Source: UBA2287 sp037442025 (GTDB lineage Bacteria; Bacteroidota; Bacteroidia; Bacteroidales; Tenuifilaceae). Taken from it: a stretch of DNA of 64,000 bases. The notes under the pieces are model-generated. The model ran no database searches. It saw nothing but the letters and a program-made list of their open reading frames with translations, and was not told the DNA's origin. Position numbers and translations under genes: made by a program. Each line of letters starts with the position of its first letter. The first letter of the stretch is position 1. The stretch lies in assembly GCA_037442025.1 (NCBI GenBank), contig JBBIRB010000006.1, forward strand, positions 1-64,000, written 5' to 3'. Positions 44,843-54,749 of this stretch are shown piece after piece.

Positions 44843-46759
44843 CTAGATGGGCTTCAAAATCAGCATTTGCCTGTCTATTTCTCCAACTTTACGGTGAAAC
44901 TGGAAAAGTTCGTCGTACTTTTCGGCCTTGTAGTTGCCCTTGTTCCAGTCGAGCGTACGGATGAAAGTTATTTCATTTTTGCCAGCTACTACTTCGAGTT
45001 TGTAAGTTCCAAACTCGCTTTCAACTGTGGCGGCTTGCGGAATTTGCTCAAAGGTGAAGCGACGAGGAATTTCGTACCGAATGGTATCGACCAGCTGCTT
45101 ATCGCGACGAATTTCAATGCCCGTTTTCCGATTGCTAACCCGTTTAATATCGTCGATTTGCGAAACGAGGTTGAAGGGTATGACAATGGATTTTGATGCA
45201 GTTACCTGTCCCAACTGAGAAACATTTACGTCAATGGTTTCAATAACTTCGGGTATTCGCTGCTTTTTGTAAACGTAGTTTATGCTCGAAATTTTTGCTT
45301 GTGGCAATTGCAATCGACGTAACGCAATTTCTCGTTGCCTTTCGGGACGCAGATTTTTGAACCACTCGCCCTCTTCGCTGGCCACCCCAACAAACAGGTT
45401 GTTAACCGAAACCTTGGCTTCGCTATTTTCGGCAATTTTGAAGGTGTAATTACCCACAATCCGGTTTTGGTTTCTGTTGTATACGTTGGTTCGTTTCAGG
45501 TAGCTATTGTCCTTTTCGATAACCAGAATGTTTCGGTCGTCGGTAAAGGTACCGTTGTAGCCAAAGGGCATTTGTTGGTTGGTACACTCAACATATACAG
45601 TATCGGTTCCGAAGGGAATCATAAGAAAAGCATGGTTAAACTGGCTGCACACAAAATTTGGGTCAATGTTAGGGATATCTTCTCCCGCCCTTACCAGGCA
45701 GTAGTTCGATTTAACTCCAACCAAATTTAGCAGGGTGTACATATAATTGGTAAGTGCCTTACAGTCGCCGTACGAAAGCCTCTCCACTGTTTCAGCAGGA
45801 AATGGCTGCCAACCCCCAATGCCAATGGCAATGTTTACATAGCGCACCTTATTCTGCATGTACTCATAAATTCGCTTGGCCTTTTCCCAATCCGAATCGG
45901 CATCGGCTACAAGGGCCAATACTTTGGCCTTTTCCTCTTCCGACACAGTTGCTCTGCCTTCGCCCATGCGGTAAGCCCAGTCGCCCAGTTCTTTCCACGA
46001 GTTGTTAGAGCCAAAGTAACCATCCATGGTAAATGTTTCAGGGGCAACCATAAGCATGGGTGTTTCCTGATGCAGATAGCCCGAATAGGGTTCGTTTTCA
46101 ATGGCAGGCATGTTAAGTGCAGTCCATATGGTGGTTGTGCCCTTCTTCCCATTATCCACTACCGTAGGCTTAATGTTGAACACGTCGTTCCCCTTATACT
46201 TTACTTTTGCATTTGGGCTTAGGGTTAGCTGGAATACCGACTTTTCAACAGCAACGTTGTAACCGGGGTAAACTTGCCAACCCGGCAGTATAAAAAAACT
46301 TTTATGCTTCTTGCTGTAGCTGTACTCAACGGTGTAGGGGTAGTCGCCAATGTCGGGGGCGTACGCCTTAACCCGGTTATCTTCGTAAAGCGAGAATCCC
46401 TGTATGGCACTGTAGTCGCGAATATCGCTCGAGGGAACCGATTTAATTTTCTTACCGTTCTTATCGTAAATGGTTCCTTTTATTCCCGTTATAGAACTGT
46501 ACTTATTGTAGAAATCGACCATTTGATTATATCTCGAACCCTTCTCGTTGAGAATGGTAACCACCGACCGAACAGTTTCATCAACTTCACCCTTGTCATT
46601 TATGGTTATAGTGTTCTCGTAATGCCGAATAACGGCATTAGCTTTCAGCTTCATTTCGGCCGAAATTTTTGAGGCGGCCCAGTCCTGTCCTCTTGCCGAG
46701 ACTGTAAGTGAAAAAAGTATGGCTACAGCAATACCACTCTTAAATATATTCAATTTCAT
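44843..46759 (-). CDS. DUF3857 / transglutaminase-like exported protein
   Basis: The 638-residue protein has a signal peptide (cleavage near SARGQ, about 25), a DUF3857 domain (IRDYSAIQGFSLYEDNRVK), a transglutaminase core and a C-terminal DUF3858-like domain. The core has catalytic Cys in SYGDCKALTNYM, His in SQFNHAFLMIPF and a later acidic YVECT, so it may be a working protease-like or amide-exchange enzyme in the periplasm. It is 1 base after the paralogue at 46761, which has lost these residues. The target is unknown. Confidence 0.85.
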   Translation of the reverse strand: MKLNIFKSGIAVAILFSLTVSARGQDWAASKISAEMKLKANAVIRHYENTITINDKGEVDETVRSVVTILNEKGSRYNQMVDFYNKYSSITGIKGTIYDKNGKKIKSVPSSDIRDYSAIQGFSLYEDNRVKAYAPDIGDYPYTVEYSYSKKHKSFFILPGWQVYPGYNVAVEKSVFQLTLSPNAKVKYKGNDVFNIKPTVVDNGKKGTTTIWTALNMPAIENEPYSGYLHQETPMLMVAPETFTMDGYFGSNNSWKELGDWAYRMGEGRATVSEEEKAKVLALVADADSDWEKAKRIYEYMQNKVRYVNIAIGIGGWQPFPAETVERLSYGDCKALTNYMYTLLNLVGVKSNYCLVRAGEDIPNIDPNFVCSQFNHAFLMIPFGTDTVYVECTNQQMPFGYNGTFTDDRNILVIEKDNSYLKRTNVYNRNQNRIVGNYTFKIAENSEAKVSVNNLFVGVASEEGEWFKNLRPERQREIALRRLQLPQAKISSINYVYKKQRIPEVIETIDVNVSQLGQVTASKSIVIPFNLVSQIDDIKRVSNRKTGIEIRRDKQLVDTIRYEIPRRFTFEQIPQAATVESEFGTYKLEVVAGKNEITFIRTLDWNKGNYKAEKYDELFQFHRKVGEIDRQMLILKPI

Positions 46760-46760
46760 A

Positions 46761-48641
46761 CTATACCTTTTTTATAATTACCGATTCGTTAAGCTTCTGC
46801 ATCATTTTGTCGAATAGGTCGCGAATGCTAAAATATTCCACGGTTTCGTATTGCAACTTGTTTACCGTGAATTTGGCATTTATGGTAACCTTGCTTCCAA
46901 CCCTTAAAGCCTTATACTCGAACTTCATAGTTTTGTCGCGGTTTACAAATTCACCATTTTTAGGAATTTCAGAGAATTGGTAGCCTTCGGGAATGTTTAT
47001 AATTACCGTATAGGCATGTTCGATGGGCTGAGGATAGCTGATGGGGTACTTGCGGGTTTCGCGAACAAAGGGATTGAATGTGGGCTTAACAAACACAAAG
47101 GGGTTGAAAGTAACCATTTCGTTTCCACCCAGCGAGCTGCTGTAGCTCACATCGTACTCATTAATAAAAGGTTTATAGGGATCGTTCAGATTTACAAAAT
47201 TGAATTTATCGATATACCAACCCTGATTGGCCGATTCGAGCTCCTGAATGTATGTATCGTGGTCGGTTTTCGAACGGAGGAATTTTTTAAAATCAATGGC
47301 ATTATAGTCGTTGCGGTTAATGGTAACCTTTCCAACTATTTTCCCCGAGGGGTCGAGGGTAAATTCGGAAACCGACGAGCGCTTATCCGATTTTTGGGGT
47401 TCGATAAGTACGGAGCACTCATTTTTCGAATTGTCGATTGGATGACCTAGGCAGCCATTAATTCGGCTGGGGAGTAGGCCAAAGGGCGCATCGAGTTCCG
47501 TAGCATCGAGGTATTGAGTGCCAGAAGGGAGGTCGACCCCAATTATCATGTAATTTAATTTATCGATGGTAGGTGAGTATCGGGATATTTTTCCATTGGT
47601 TCGGGTGCTAAGTAGCACAGGGTATGCTTTAAGGTTCAGTTTTCGCAGAACAACCATGAGCGAAGAATTAATATCGGCCGAATTTCCACTACGAAGCTGG
47701 TATGTTTGGCTAAGTTCCTGCGAAAGGTAGCACGCTTCCTGTCCATTCCATTTTATACGCTTCATGGCATCGAAGGCTATTTTAGCCAAGTCTTCGTCGC
47801 TACCGCCAACTTTTTTAATGCTATCGGCCAAACCATTCAAATGAAAGTTGAAGTCTCTATACTTTTTACCTAAGTACTCGTTATCGTTAAAGAACTTGGT
47901 TACGGCATTCCACGAGTTGGCAAAGAAGCCCATAACAGCATAATTTCTATTGCTATAGTTGTAGCTGGTAACTTCCATTTCCATGCGTACCCTGTAGTCG
48001 CGGTCCGATATCATATAGTATTCACCTACAAAAGCAGGAATATCCCTGTAAATCCAGGTGTCGCCTTTGGCGTAAACTGCTCCCAGAGCCCCAATTTCCT
48101 TAATGTTGTAATCTACATTGGGATGCTTTGGCAGAATAGCGGCGCTGTATATAACGGGAATATAAAGTTGGATTTCGAGAGACGAAGGAATACCCTGGCG
48201 GGTATATTCAACCTCAATAATGGTTCCTACCTTCACATTGGGTAATGCTATTCGGGTACGGTAAATGCTACCAACCACACGTTCCTCGAATACCGACTCC
48301 TTTGGTAGTTTTGTTGGAACCAGTTTCCCGTCCTCCATATTGTAGGCAACCGCCTTAACGCCATTTTTAACTTGTCCGGGAAAGGCCATATTGGCATGGC
48401 TTGTACCTGTTTTTTTAAGAACTTTAATACGCTGGTGGTAACGGTAGGTGCCGCTCATCGGACTAAACTCTGCATACTGGTAAAGTACCACTGCATCGGC
48501 AGTTGTGTCCTTATCGTACACTTTCATTTCGAGTTCTTCGGGGGTAAACTTTCCGAATTTTTCGCGTTTCACCTTTTCGGCAAATGTGGTTTGGGCGCAT
48601 AGCACAATAAGCGCTGCAATTGTAAATGATCGCAATGACAT
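46761..48641 (-). CDS. DUF3857 protein with degenerate transglutaminase core
   Basis: The 626-residue protein has a signal peptide (cleavage near TTFAEK, about 21), DUF3857, a transglutaminase fold and a C-terminal beta domain. The catalytic Cys position reads SGNSADINSSLM (Ser/Ala in place of Cys) and the His position reads LNYMIIGV. The third residue in YLDATE is kept. It is thus probably inactive as an enzyme. It is the upstream partner of the active-looking paralogue at 44843, 1 base away, so the pair may act as a complex in which this one is a binding partner. Confidence 0.82.
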   Translation of the reverse strand: MSLRSFTIAALIVLCAQTTFAEKVKREKFGKFTPEELEMKVYDKDTTADAVVLYQYAEFSPMSGTYRYHQRIKVLKKTGTSHANMAFPGQVKNGVKAVAYNMEDGKLVPTKLPKESVFEERVVGSIYRTRIALPNVKVGTIIEVEYTRQGIPSSLEIQLYIPVIYSAAILPKHPNVDYNIKEIGALGAVYAKGDTWIYRDIPAFVGEYYMISDRDYRVRMEMEVTSYNYSNRNYAVMGFFANSWNAVTKFFNDNEYLGKKYRDFNFHLNGLADSIKKVGGSDEDLAKIAFDAMKRIKWNGQEACYLSQELSQTYQLRSGNSADINSSLMVVLRKLNLKAYPVLLSTRTNGKISRYSPTIDKLNYMIIGVDLPSGTQYLDATELDAPFGLLPSRINGCLGHPIDNSKNECSVLIEPQKSDKRSSVSEFTLDPSGKIVGKVTINRNDYNAIDFKKFLRSKTDHDTYIQELESANQGWYIDKFNFVNLNDPYKPFINEYDVSYSSSLGGNEMVTFNPFVFVKPTFNPFVRETRKYPISYPQPIEHAYTVIINIPEGYQFSEIPKNGEFVNRDKTMKFEYKALRVGSKVTINAKFTVNKLQYETVEYFSIRDLFDKMMQKLNESVIIKKV

Positions 48642-48833
48642 TCTGTAAATTATTAGGTTTATAATTTTGTTGAATATTTGTTTTATAACAAATTGCTAGC
48701 GAAAATAGTAACTTATTTACACCCAACCTATAATTACCCCTTTTTTTGCTATTTAATAGAGTTAAAAGTGTCGTTTTAAAACGTTTGCAGGCGTTTTCGT
48801 TAGGGGTTTCAACAAATTCTAAATGGCAACAAC

Positions 48834-49249
48834 CTAAAGCCTGTTGAGCTTTTGTAACCACAAATTTGTTTTTGGAGAAACAATTATTGATAACCCGTAA
48901 CCTATATAGTTGGCAAGCAAATCGAGTAGTTGCCCCGAGCGAGTTGACATGAAAAAGTGCTGTATAAGTTCCAACGACAGGCCAAACAAGGCAATAAAAC
49001 TTATAATCCCCAGAGCAGTATGCCTATTGGGGTTTCTCCCCTCGTGGTAAATATTAAAGTCGGAATGCAAAGCAATACCCAGCACCCCAAAAAGTAACAG
49101 ATGAATAACCTTATCGATATGGGGAATAAGAAAAGAAGCGTTTTAGAACTGCCGCTGGCAGGTAAAATGCAGACCAAAAAAATGAAAGTAACCCAAAAAA
49201 CCGATTTCCAATATCGAAAAACAAATCGCATTTTTGTTTCGTTTAGCAA
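48834..49249 (-). pseudogene. VanZ-like membrane protein gene, frameshifted
   Basis: Two overlapping minus-strand frames together give one VanZ-like protein. The first reads FWVTFIFLVCILPASGSSKTL; the second, out of frame, reads IPHIDKVIHLLLFGVLG, then ALGIISFIALFGLSLELIQHF and LLDLLANYIGYGLS. The shift lies in the T/C-rich run near 49110-49140 and fits loss of one base. It may be a real knock-out or a sequencing error. Its intact homologue is at 3432-3815. Confidence 0.7.
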
Positions 49250-49284
49250 ATAGATAAACTGACTAACCTTGTTAAAAAGTATTT

Positions 49285-49746
49285 ATGCAATATAATAACA
49301 CAAACACATTGAGCAAGCGGGCACTTCAACTTTTTACCGAAGGCTCCAGTTGTGCCCAAGCCATTCTGGTTACTTACGGGCCCTCTAACGGCCTCTCGGA
49401 TGACTTGTGCTTTAAAGTTGCCTCGGGCTTGGGTGGTGGTGTTGGCCATAGGCAGTCCATTTGCGGGGCAATTAGTGCTGGTGCTATTGTAATTGGTCTT
49501 AAATTTGGCAACTCCCAGCATGGCGATTCTGAGAGAAAGGAACTTACTTCGAAAATTGTTGGAGAATATGTTGACGAGTGTGAAAAAGCGCTGGGAAGTT
49601 CACAATGCTCAACGTTGCTCGGCATCGACTTGAAAGACACCCAAGCAAAAGCCGCTGCAAAAGAATCGGGGCTGTTTGAAAGGGTTTGCAACAACGCTGT
49701 TGAGCAATGTGCTGTTATACTTGAGAGTTACCTTGCCAAATCCTAG
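49285..49746 (+). CDS. C_GCAxxG_C_C family protein
   Basis: The 153-residue protein fits the C_GCAxxG_C_C family, with the spaced Cys motif CAQAIL (about 23), ICGAISAGAIVIG (about 60), then later cysteines (EKALGSSQC, CNNAVEQCA). Such proteins are thought to bind a metal or take part in redox reactions, but are not assigned. It converges with the GH92 gene, 4 bases apart, and shows no link to it. Confidence 0.85.
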   Translation: MQYNNTNTLSKRALQLFTEGSSCAQAILVTYGPSNGLSDDLCFKVASGLGGGVGHRQSICGAISAGAIVIGLKFGNSQHGDSERKELTSKIVGEYVDECEKALGSSQCSTLLGIDLKDTQAKAAAKESGLFERVCNNAVEQCAVILESYLAKS

Positions 49747-49750
49747 TGCC

Positions 49751-52720
49751 TTACTCCACCATCACCTCATCAATAAATATAAATGCAGGGTAGCCGGCTC
49801 CCAGGTGCCACTGGGGCAGGGCTCCGTAGTTTCGGGCAATAACCTTTACATAGCGCCCACTTGTGCTTACTTGCGCAGCAAGGTCGGCCGTTACCGATTC
49901 CATTTCGTTATCGGGAATGGTATGCCCCACAGTTGCAATTAGGTTGAAGTTTTCGCCATTGGCCGACACCCAGAACTCAACGCTTTTGGGCATCATAATC
50001 CACGAACGGGCATCCTGCAGAAATCCTGCAGAGAGAATTGAAATGGGCTTTACGCTTCCCAAATCGATTATTGCTTCAAAGTCCTGATTCTGGTAGCCCT
50101 GCCAACCGCCAAGGCGGAAGTTCTTGGCGCCCCTAATCCCATCAATTAACCCTTCGGGGCCACCAGCAGTGTACTGCCGGTTGTACTTCGATTTTATATC
50201 GATGGCCCAGTCGACCTTTATTTTGAAAAACTTTGCCTCAATGCTTTGGCTAGCAACGCCAACGGGACTAACCGCAATGGCTTTTATGGTGGTAGAAGCA
50301 TTTAAAACAATGGGCTTCTGATAATGAATCGATGCCGTTGTGGGTTCGCTACCATCCATGGTGTAAAAAACCTTAGCTCCCCTTTGAATGCTTTCGAGAG
50401 TTACCTCAATGCTTTCGGTAAAGGTGGGCGATGGCGCCTTAACAAATGGAACAATAGTAATAAGATTGTCGATAACCGATGTTTCGGGCCCGTCGGTTTC
50501 GCGGGTTGCCCACTTGGTGTTGGGTTTGCTTCCCATTGCAAACTCCAGTGCTCCTCCGTTCATTATATCGGAGTGGGTAATAAACCCTTTTGTGTGTGGC
50601 TTCCCGTTCAGCTTTGCACTTTGAATGTAGAAGTTCTGCTTGCTCACGTTGGGTGCAGTAACAACGAATTTTTTGCCGTTTTCGAGGTTTATGGTCATTT
50701 TACTGAACCAAGGAGTACCTATGGTGTAGGTGGGATAGCCGGGGGTTACGGGGTAAAATCCCATGGCGCTCATTACCAGCCAGGCGCTCATTTGTCCGCA
50801 GTCCTCATTGCCCGAAAGACCATCGGGGCGGTGCGAGTAGAGGTTATCCATAATTTGGCGAACGCGCTGCTGCGTTTTCCAAGGTTTGTTCACAAAATTA
50901 TAGAGGTAAGCCATATGATGGCTTGGCTCGTTTCCGTGGGCATACTGGCCAATTAGTCCGGTAATATCCACCTGATGGCGGCCCGAAAGCCCCATTTCGG
51001 TTGTGAAAAGTTCGTCGAGTTTACGCTCAAAATTAGTTTTTCCGCCGTGCAGCCCAATGAGCCCCGACACATCGTGCGGAACGTAGAAGCTGTACTGCCA
51101 GCTGTTGGCCTCGGTAAAGTTGAAATCGACCTCAGTAGGGTCGAAGGGATTTTTCCAGCCTCCATTCATGCGGGGGCGCATGAAACCGGTTTGCGCATCG
51201 AATATGTTTTTGTAGTACTGCGAACGCTGAATGAAAGTGCTAAAGGCGTCGTTTTTGCCCATACTCCGAGCAAACTGCGCGATGCACCAGTCGTTGTAAG
51301 CGTATTCGAGCGTTTTCGAAACCCCTTCGTGGTACATATCGCCAGCAATATGGCCAAACCTGCGGTACGAGTCGAGCCCAAAGTGATCCTTGTTTGCGCT
51401 CGTTTTCATTGCCTCAAGGGCAAGTTTCGAATCGAATTCGCGAATGCCCTTTGCCCACGCATCGGCAATTACCGAAACGCTGTGGTAGCCAATCATGCAA
51501 AATGTTTCGTTGGCGGCCAGTTCCCATACAGGCAGCAGTCCACGGGTTTGGTACATCGAAAGGAACGTTTTTATGAAATCGGTAGTTCTTTTTGTGTCGA
51601 TAATTGTAAGCAGCGGATGTAATGTTCGGTAGGTGTCCCACAGCGAAAAAACGGTGTAGTAGTCGAACGCTTCTGCTTTCTGAATGGATTGGTCGCCAGC
51701 CCGGTAGTTCCCATCTACATCGTTAAAAATGTTTGGATGAATAAAGCAATGGTAAAGTGCGGTGTAAAAGGTAATAAGTTGCTCTTTAGTTCCACCCTCA
51801 ACTTCAATTTTGTTCAATTCGTTGTTCCATACGGAGTAGGCCTGCCTCTTTACCAGATCGAAATCCCAATGGTCGAGTTCGGCTTCGAGGTTTTTTAAAG
51901 CTCCTTCTGCGCTTACTGCCGAGATACCAACCTTAACCAGTATGGGTTCGCCATTGCTTTCGAACCGAAAGTTCACTTTAAGGGCTTTACCGCTCAGGGT
52001 GAAGCTTCGCTGCTCGCCTGCGAGGTACTTTTTTAGCTCGCCTGCCAGTTGCATAGCATCGGTTGCTTTGTTTTCAATGTGTAAACCAGCATATGGCTTC
52101 GAAAAGCGCATGGCAAAGTAAACATGCTGATCCTTGGCCCATGCAGTCGACCTCCTATAGCCATGAATTTCAGTTTTGCTCACAAATCGAACCCACGAGT
52201 TGATTACCTCGTCGCGATGCTCAAGGTCGAGCACAATGTTGGCCGAGTCGGTTTTTGGGAAAGAGTAGCGGTGCATTCCAACCCGTGCTGTAGCCGTAAG
52301 TTCGGCCAAAACCTTTGGTTTATCGAGAAAAACGGAGTAGAAACCAGCCGTTGCCTTTTCATTTTTCTTGCTAAAGGCCGATGAGTACTCGGAGTTTAGC
52401 AGTTTGGACTTTCCTACCGTTGGCATAAGCAGAATGTCGCCATAGTCGGAAACGCCTGTTCCGCTGAGGTGGGTATGCGAAAAGCCGTAAACCACCGAGT
52501 CGCTGTAATGGTAGCCCGAGCAGCCATCCCAACCGGTTAAGCGAGTGTCGGGGCTAAGCTGAACCAACCCGAAGGGAAGCGTAGCTCCCGGAAAGGTATG
52601 CCCATGGAAATCGGTACCAATAAACGGATTTACGTATTGGGCAAAATCTTTTTGCTGTGCCTGCGTTGCAGAAAAGAGGAGCATTGCCCATAGGCATAAA
52701 ATGCTTTGGCGAGATGTCAT
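49751..52720 (-). CDS. GH92-family alpha-mannosidase with C-terminal carbohydrate-binding region
   Basis: The 989-residue exported enzyme has a signal peptide (cleavage near ATQAQQ, about 21), the GH92 N-terminal sandwich (YVNPFIGTDFHGHTFPGA, GYHYSDSVVYGFSHTHLSG) and the catalytic alpha/alpha barrel with NEDCGQMSAWLVM (Glu/Asp acid) and GYPTYTIGTPWF. GH92 enzymes remove alpha-mannose from N-glycans with calcium. After about residue 760 come a chitobiase/Fn3-like segment (VFYTMDGSEPT) and an F5/8 discoidin-like module. No SusC/D pair is nearby, so it is not in a glycan-utilisation locus. It follows the glycosyltransferase by 14 bases. Confidence 0.93.
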   Translation of the reverse strand: MTSRQSILCLWAMLLFSATQAQQKDFAQYVNPFIGTDFHGHTFPGATLPFGLVQLSPDTRLTGWDGCSGYHYSDSVVYGFSHTHLSGTGVSDYGDILLMPTVGKSKLLNSEYSSAFSKKNEKATAGFYSVFLDKPKVLAELTATARVGMHRYSFPKTDSANIVLDLEHRDEVINSWVRFVSKTEIHGYRRSTAWAKDQHVYFAMRFSKPYAGLHIENKATDAMQLAGELKKYLAGEQRSFTLSGKALKVNFRFESNGEPILVKVGISAVSAEGALKNLEAELDHWDFDLVKRQAYSVWNNELNKIEVEGGTKEQLITFYTALYHCFIHPNIFNDVDGNYRAGDQSIQKAEAFDYYTVFSLWDTYRTLHPLLTIIDTKRTTDFIKTFLSMYQTRGLLPVWELAANETFCMIGYHSVSVIADAWAKGIREFDSKLALEAMKTSANKDHFGLDSYRRFGHIAGDMYHEGVSKTLEYAYNDWCIAQFARSMGKNDAFSTFIQRSQYYKNIFDAQTGFMRPRMNGGWKNPFDPTEVDFNFTEANSWQYSFYVPHDVSGLIGLHGGKTNFERKLDELFTTEMGLSGRHQVDITGLIGQYAHGNEPSHHMAYLYNFVNKPWKTQQRVRQIMDNLYSHRPDGLSGNEDCGQMSAWLVMSAMGFYPVTPGYPTYTIGTPWFSKMTINLENGKKFVVTAPNVSKQNFYIQSAKLNGKPHTKGFITHSDIMNGGALEFAMGSKPNTKWATRETDGPETSVIDNLITIVPFVKAPSPTFTESIEVTLESIQRGAKVFYTMDGSEPTTASIHYQKPIVLNASTTIKAIAVSPVGVASQSIEAKFFKIKVDWAIDIKSKYNRQYTAGGPEGLIDGIRGAKNFRLGGWQGYQNQDFEAIIDLGSVKPISILSAGFLQDARSWIMMPKSVEFWVSANGENFNLIATVGHTIPDNEMESVTADLAAQVSTSGRYVKVIARNYGALPQWHLGAGYPAFIFIDEVMVE

Positions 52721-52734
52721 TGCTTCAACTTTTT

Positions 52735-53802
52735 TTATTCAATGGGGAAAAAGGAAACATTCAGGGGCTCAAGCTGATTATTCGAAAGTTCGGCAAGGCC
52801 CACATCGAGGAGTTGGCTTTGGTTGCACGACGTAAAAAGCCCAATTTTTTTCAGGTAACGGGCCAAGTACTCCTGTTCCGTTTGTCCGGGAGTTGGAACC
52901 AACAGGGCCCTTTTGCCCATGGCTATCAGATCCATTATGCTGCTATAGCCCGAGCGGCATATAAGGTACTTGGCCGATTGAACGGCCTCCAGCATTTCCT
53001 CATCGGATAGCGACGAAAGCAGTAGGATGTTTTCATTCACAAAATTTTCTTCCATTCCCTTTGGATTTCCACAAAGAATGAGAGTTTTCAGATTATGTTT
53101 TTGGGCTAGTAGAATCGATTTCTCAATGAAAATCTCCCGTTGGGGGCTAGGTCCTGAAGCAATAACAACTAAATCCCAGTGCTTTTCGTCGGTTGTACTG
53201 GTTTTAAGAGAAGCAAAGCGCGAAAGAAGCCCAATAAGTTTTGCATTACGGGGTATTTTAGCGCTGCAACTCAGTGCACCAGAAATACGAATTCCTTCAA
53301 TATTGTCGGGAATCCAGCATTCGGTAAACTTATGAGCATGCCGGCGAACATACCAACGTCCCAAAAATCCGAACCAGCCAAAGGGTTCGGGGAAGAGTAT
53401 ATTCAATTGGTGAGTGATAAAAACAGAGTCAATTTTTTTTGAATAGAGTCCATAACGATTATCCGAAATTACCAAATCGATATTGTGATGTGCTATCAGT
53501 TTCTGCAACTCCCGATGCTCCCGATGGGAGGCATTAAAAACCCGAAAGGCAATACGAATAAGAGGAATCAGCTGATTGCGCCAACGGCTAAACTTTACAT
53601 GGAGTGAAGGAAAGTGGATGAACTCGAGGTTTTGGTATCGATTAAGAAATACGGGTTTTACATGTTCGTCGCCGGCTACTACAACTTCGAGGCCCTTTTC
53701 GAGTAAATAGTCTACTATTGGTATCATTCGGGTGGCATGGCCAAGTCCCCAGCCCAGGGGGCAAATGAGTACTCTTTTTTTCCCTTCAAAAATTTTTATC
53801 AT
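52735..53802 (-). CDS. MurG/UDP-glycosyltransferase-like glycosyltransferase
   Basis: The 355-residue protein has a GT-B fold: VLICPLGWGLGHATRMIPI at the start (donor-independent GxGH motif of GT28/MurG-like enzymes) and a C-terminal nucleotide-sugar site around KYLICRSGYSSIMDLIAMGKRALLVPTPGQTEQEYLA. It resembles the GT28-type group that includes non-MurG enzymes; the acceptor is unknown. The ATG at 53802 (MIKIFEGK) was preferred to 53868, whose extra residues have no family likeness. It lies between a radical SAM gene and GH92, on one strand. Confidence 0.82.
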   Translation of the reverse strand: MIKIFEGKKRVLICPLGWGLGHATRMIPIVDYLLEKGLEVVVAGDEHVKPVFLNRYQNLEFIHFPSLHVKFSRWRNQLIPLIRIAFRVFNASHREHRELQKLIAHHNIDLVISDNRYGLYSKKIDSVFITHQLNILFPEPFGWFGFLGRWYVRRHAHKFTECWIPDNIEGIRISGALSCSAKIPRNAKLIGLLSRFASLKTSTTDEKHWDLVVIASGPSPQREIFIEKSILLAQKHNLKTLILCGNPKGMEENFVNENILLLSSLSDEEMLEAVQSAKYLICRSGYSSIMDLIAMGKRALLVPTPGQTEQEYLARYLKKIGLFTSCNQSQLLDVGLAELSNNQLEPLNVSFFPIE

Positions 53803-53870
53803 AAAAAACTCTTTATTCATGAAGTGCTCCAAAGTTTTATGCGCTATTTCAATGAAAACGTAAAACAAAA

Positions 53871-54647
53871 CTACCCTGACACTTGTACGCTTACCCCTAA
53901 TTCTTCGAGCCTTGCAGCAATAGAATTTAGTTCAGCGAGGCTAACTTTTTTTAGAGTATTCAAAGGGGTTTCTCGCGAAATGGTGTAAATCATAACATCG
54001 CGCGGCTTAAGTTCCAAAACAATCTCTATCCACTTATTCAGCTCCTCAGGGGTAGTATTGTCAACCGTTTCGCCTCTATATTCGCCTTTAACAAACATGG
54101 TTTGCAGGGTGAATTGCCCATCGAACAGTTTAAGGTTCGAAACAATTTCAGCAACAGTTATAGGTCTTTTGGGTTGATTGAGCAATTGAATGGTTCGGTC
54201 GAAACCAGAGTCGAGTTTCAGTATATTGTAATCTACCTTCATTAGGGCCATACGAATATCGGTATTGTCCAGCGTCATGGAGTTCGAAAGTACAGCCACC
54301 TTTGCATTTGGGAAAAAACGGGTGCGAATAGCAATTGTATCGGCAACAATTTGTGGAAACTCGGGGTGAATGGTAGGTTCTCCGTTGCCAGCAAAGGTAA
54401 TGGCATCGATAGGTTTTCCCTGCTCGCGCATCTCCTTGAGTTTTATTTCAAGAAATTTTTTCACATCGCTTCGCGAGGGAAGTCCGCCCGACAGGTCGCT
54501 GGAATGTGTCCACCCGCACTCGCAGTAAATGCAGTTATAGGTGCAAACTTTGCAGTTATTGGGCAGCAAATTCACACCCAATGAAATGCCAAGCCTCCGG
54601 CTTTTAACGGGGCCAAAAATAGTACTATCGAAAAGAAAGGTAGCCAT
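53871..54647 (-). CDS. radical SAM protein
   Basis: The 258-residue protein has the [4Fe-4S] motif CxxxCxxC as CTYNCIYC near residue 35, followed by a Cys/Trp-rich ECGW, and the AdoMet-binding region TFAGNGEPTIHPEFP. It matches a compact radical SAM group (COG0731/Fe-S oxidoreductase type) without an obvious second domain. The ATG at 54647 (MATFLFDS) was chosen because it begins the conserved FDSTIFGPVKSRRLG part. Its function is unknown; a tRNA or peptide modification role is possible. It precedes the glycosyltransferase by 68 bases. Confidence 0.85.
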   Translation of the reverse strand: MATFLFDSTIFGPVKSRRLGISLGVNLLPNNCKVCTYNCIYCECGWTHSSDLSGGLPSRSDVKKFLEIKLKEMREQGKPIDAITFAGNGEPTIHPEFPQIVADTIAIRTRFFPNAKVAVLSNSMTLDNTDIRMALMKVDYNILKLDSGFDRTIQLLNQPKRPITVAEIVSNLKLFDGQFTLQTMFVKGEYRGETVDNTTPEELNKWIEIVLELKPRDVMIYTISRETPLNTLKKVSLAELNSIAARLEELGVSVQVSG

Positions 54648-54749
54648 GCATGAACGATGAAAGCCTAAAGTTAACAATCCTGTTCAAATAGGCTATTCGT
54701 TTTAACAATAAATCAATTGTGAAATTATTAAAAATTGATATTCAGTTTA

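Noticed and set aside
46977..47450. 157-codon plus-strand frame antisense to the DUF3857 gene
   Set aside because: It is a shadow of a conserved gene without its own features.
50324..50956. 210-codon plus-strand frame inside the GH92 gene
   Set aside because: It is antisense to a well-supported mannosidase and its translation has no recognisable motif.
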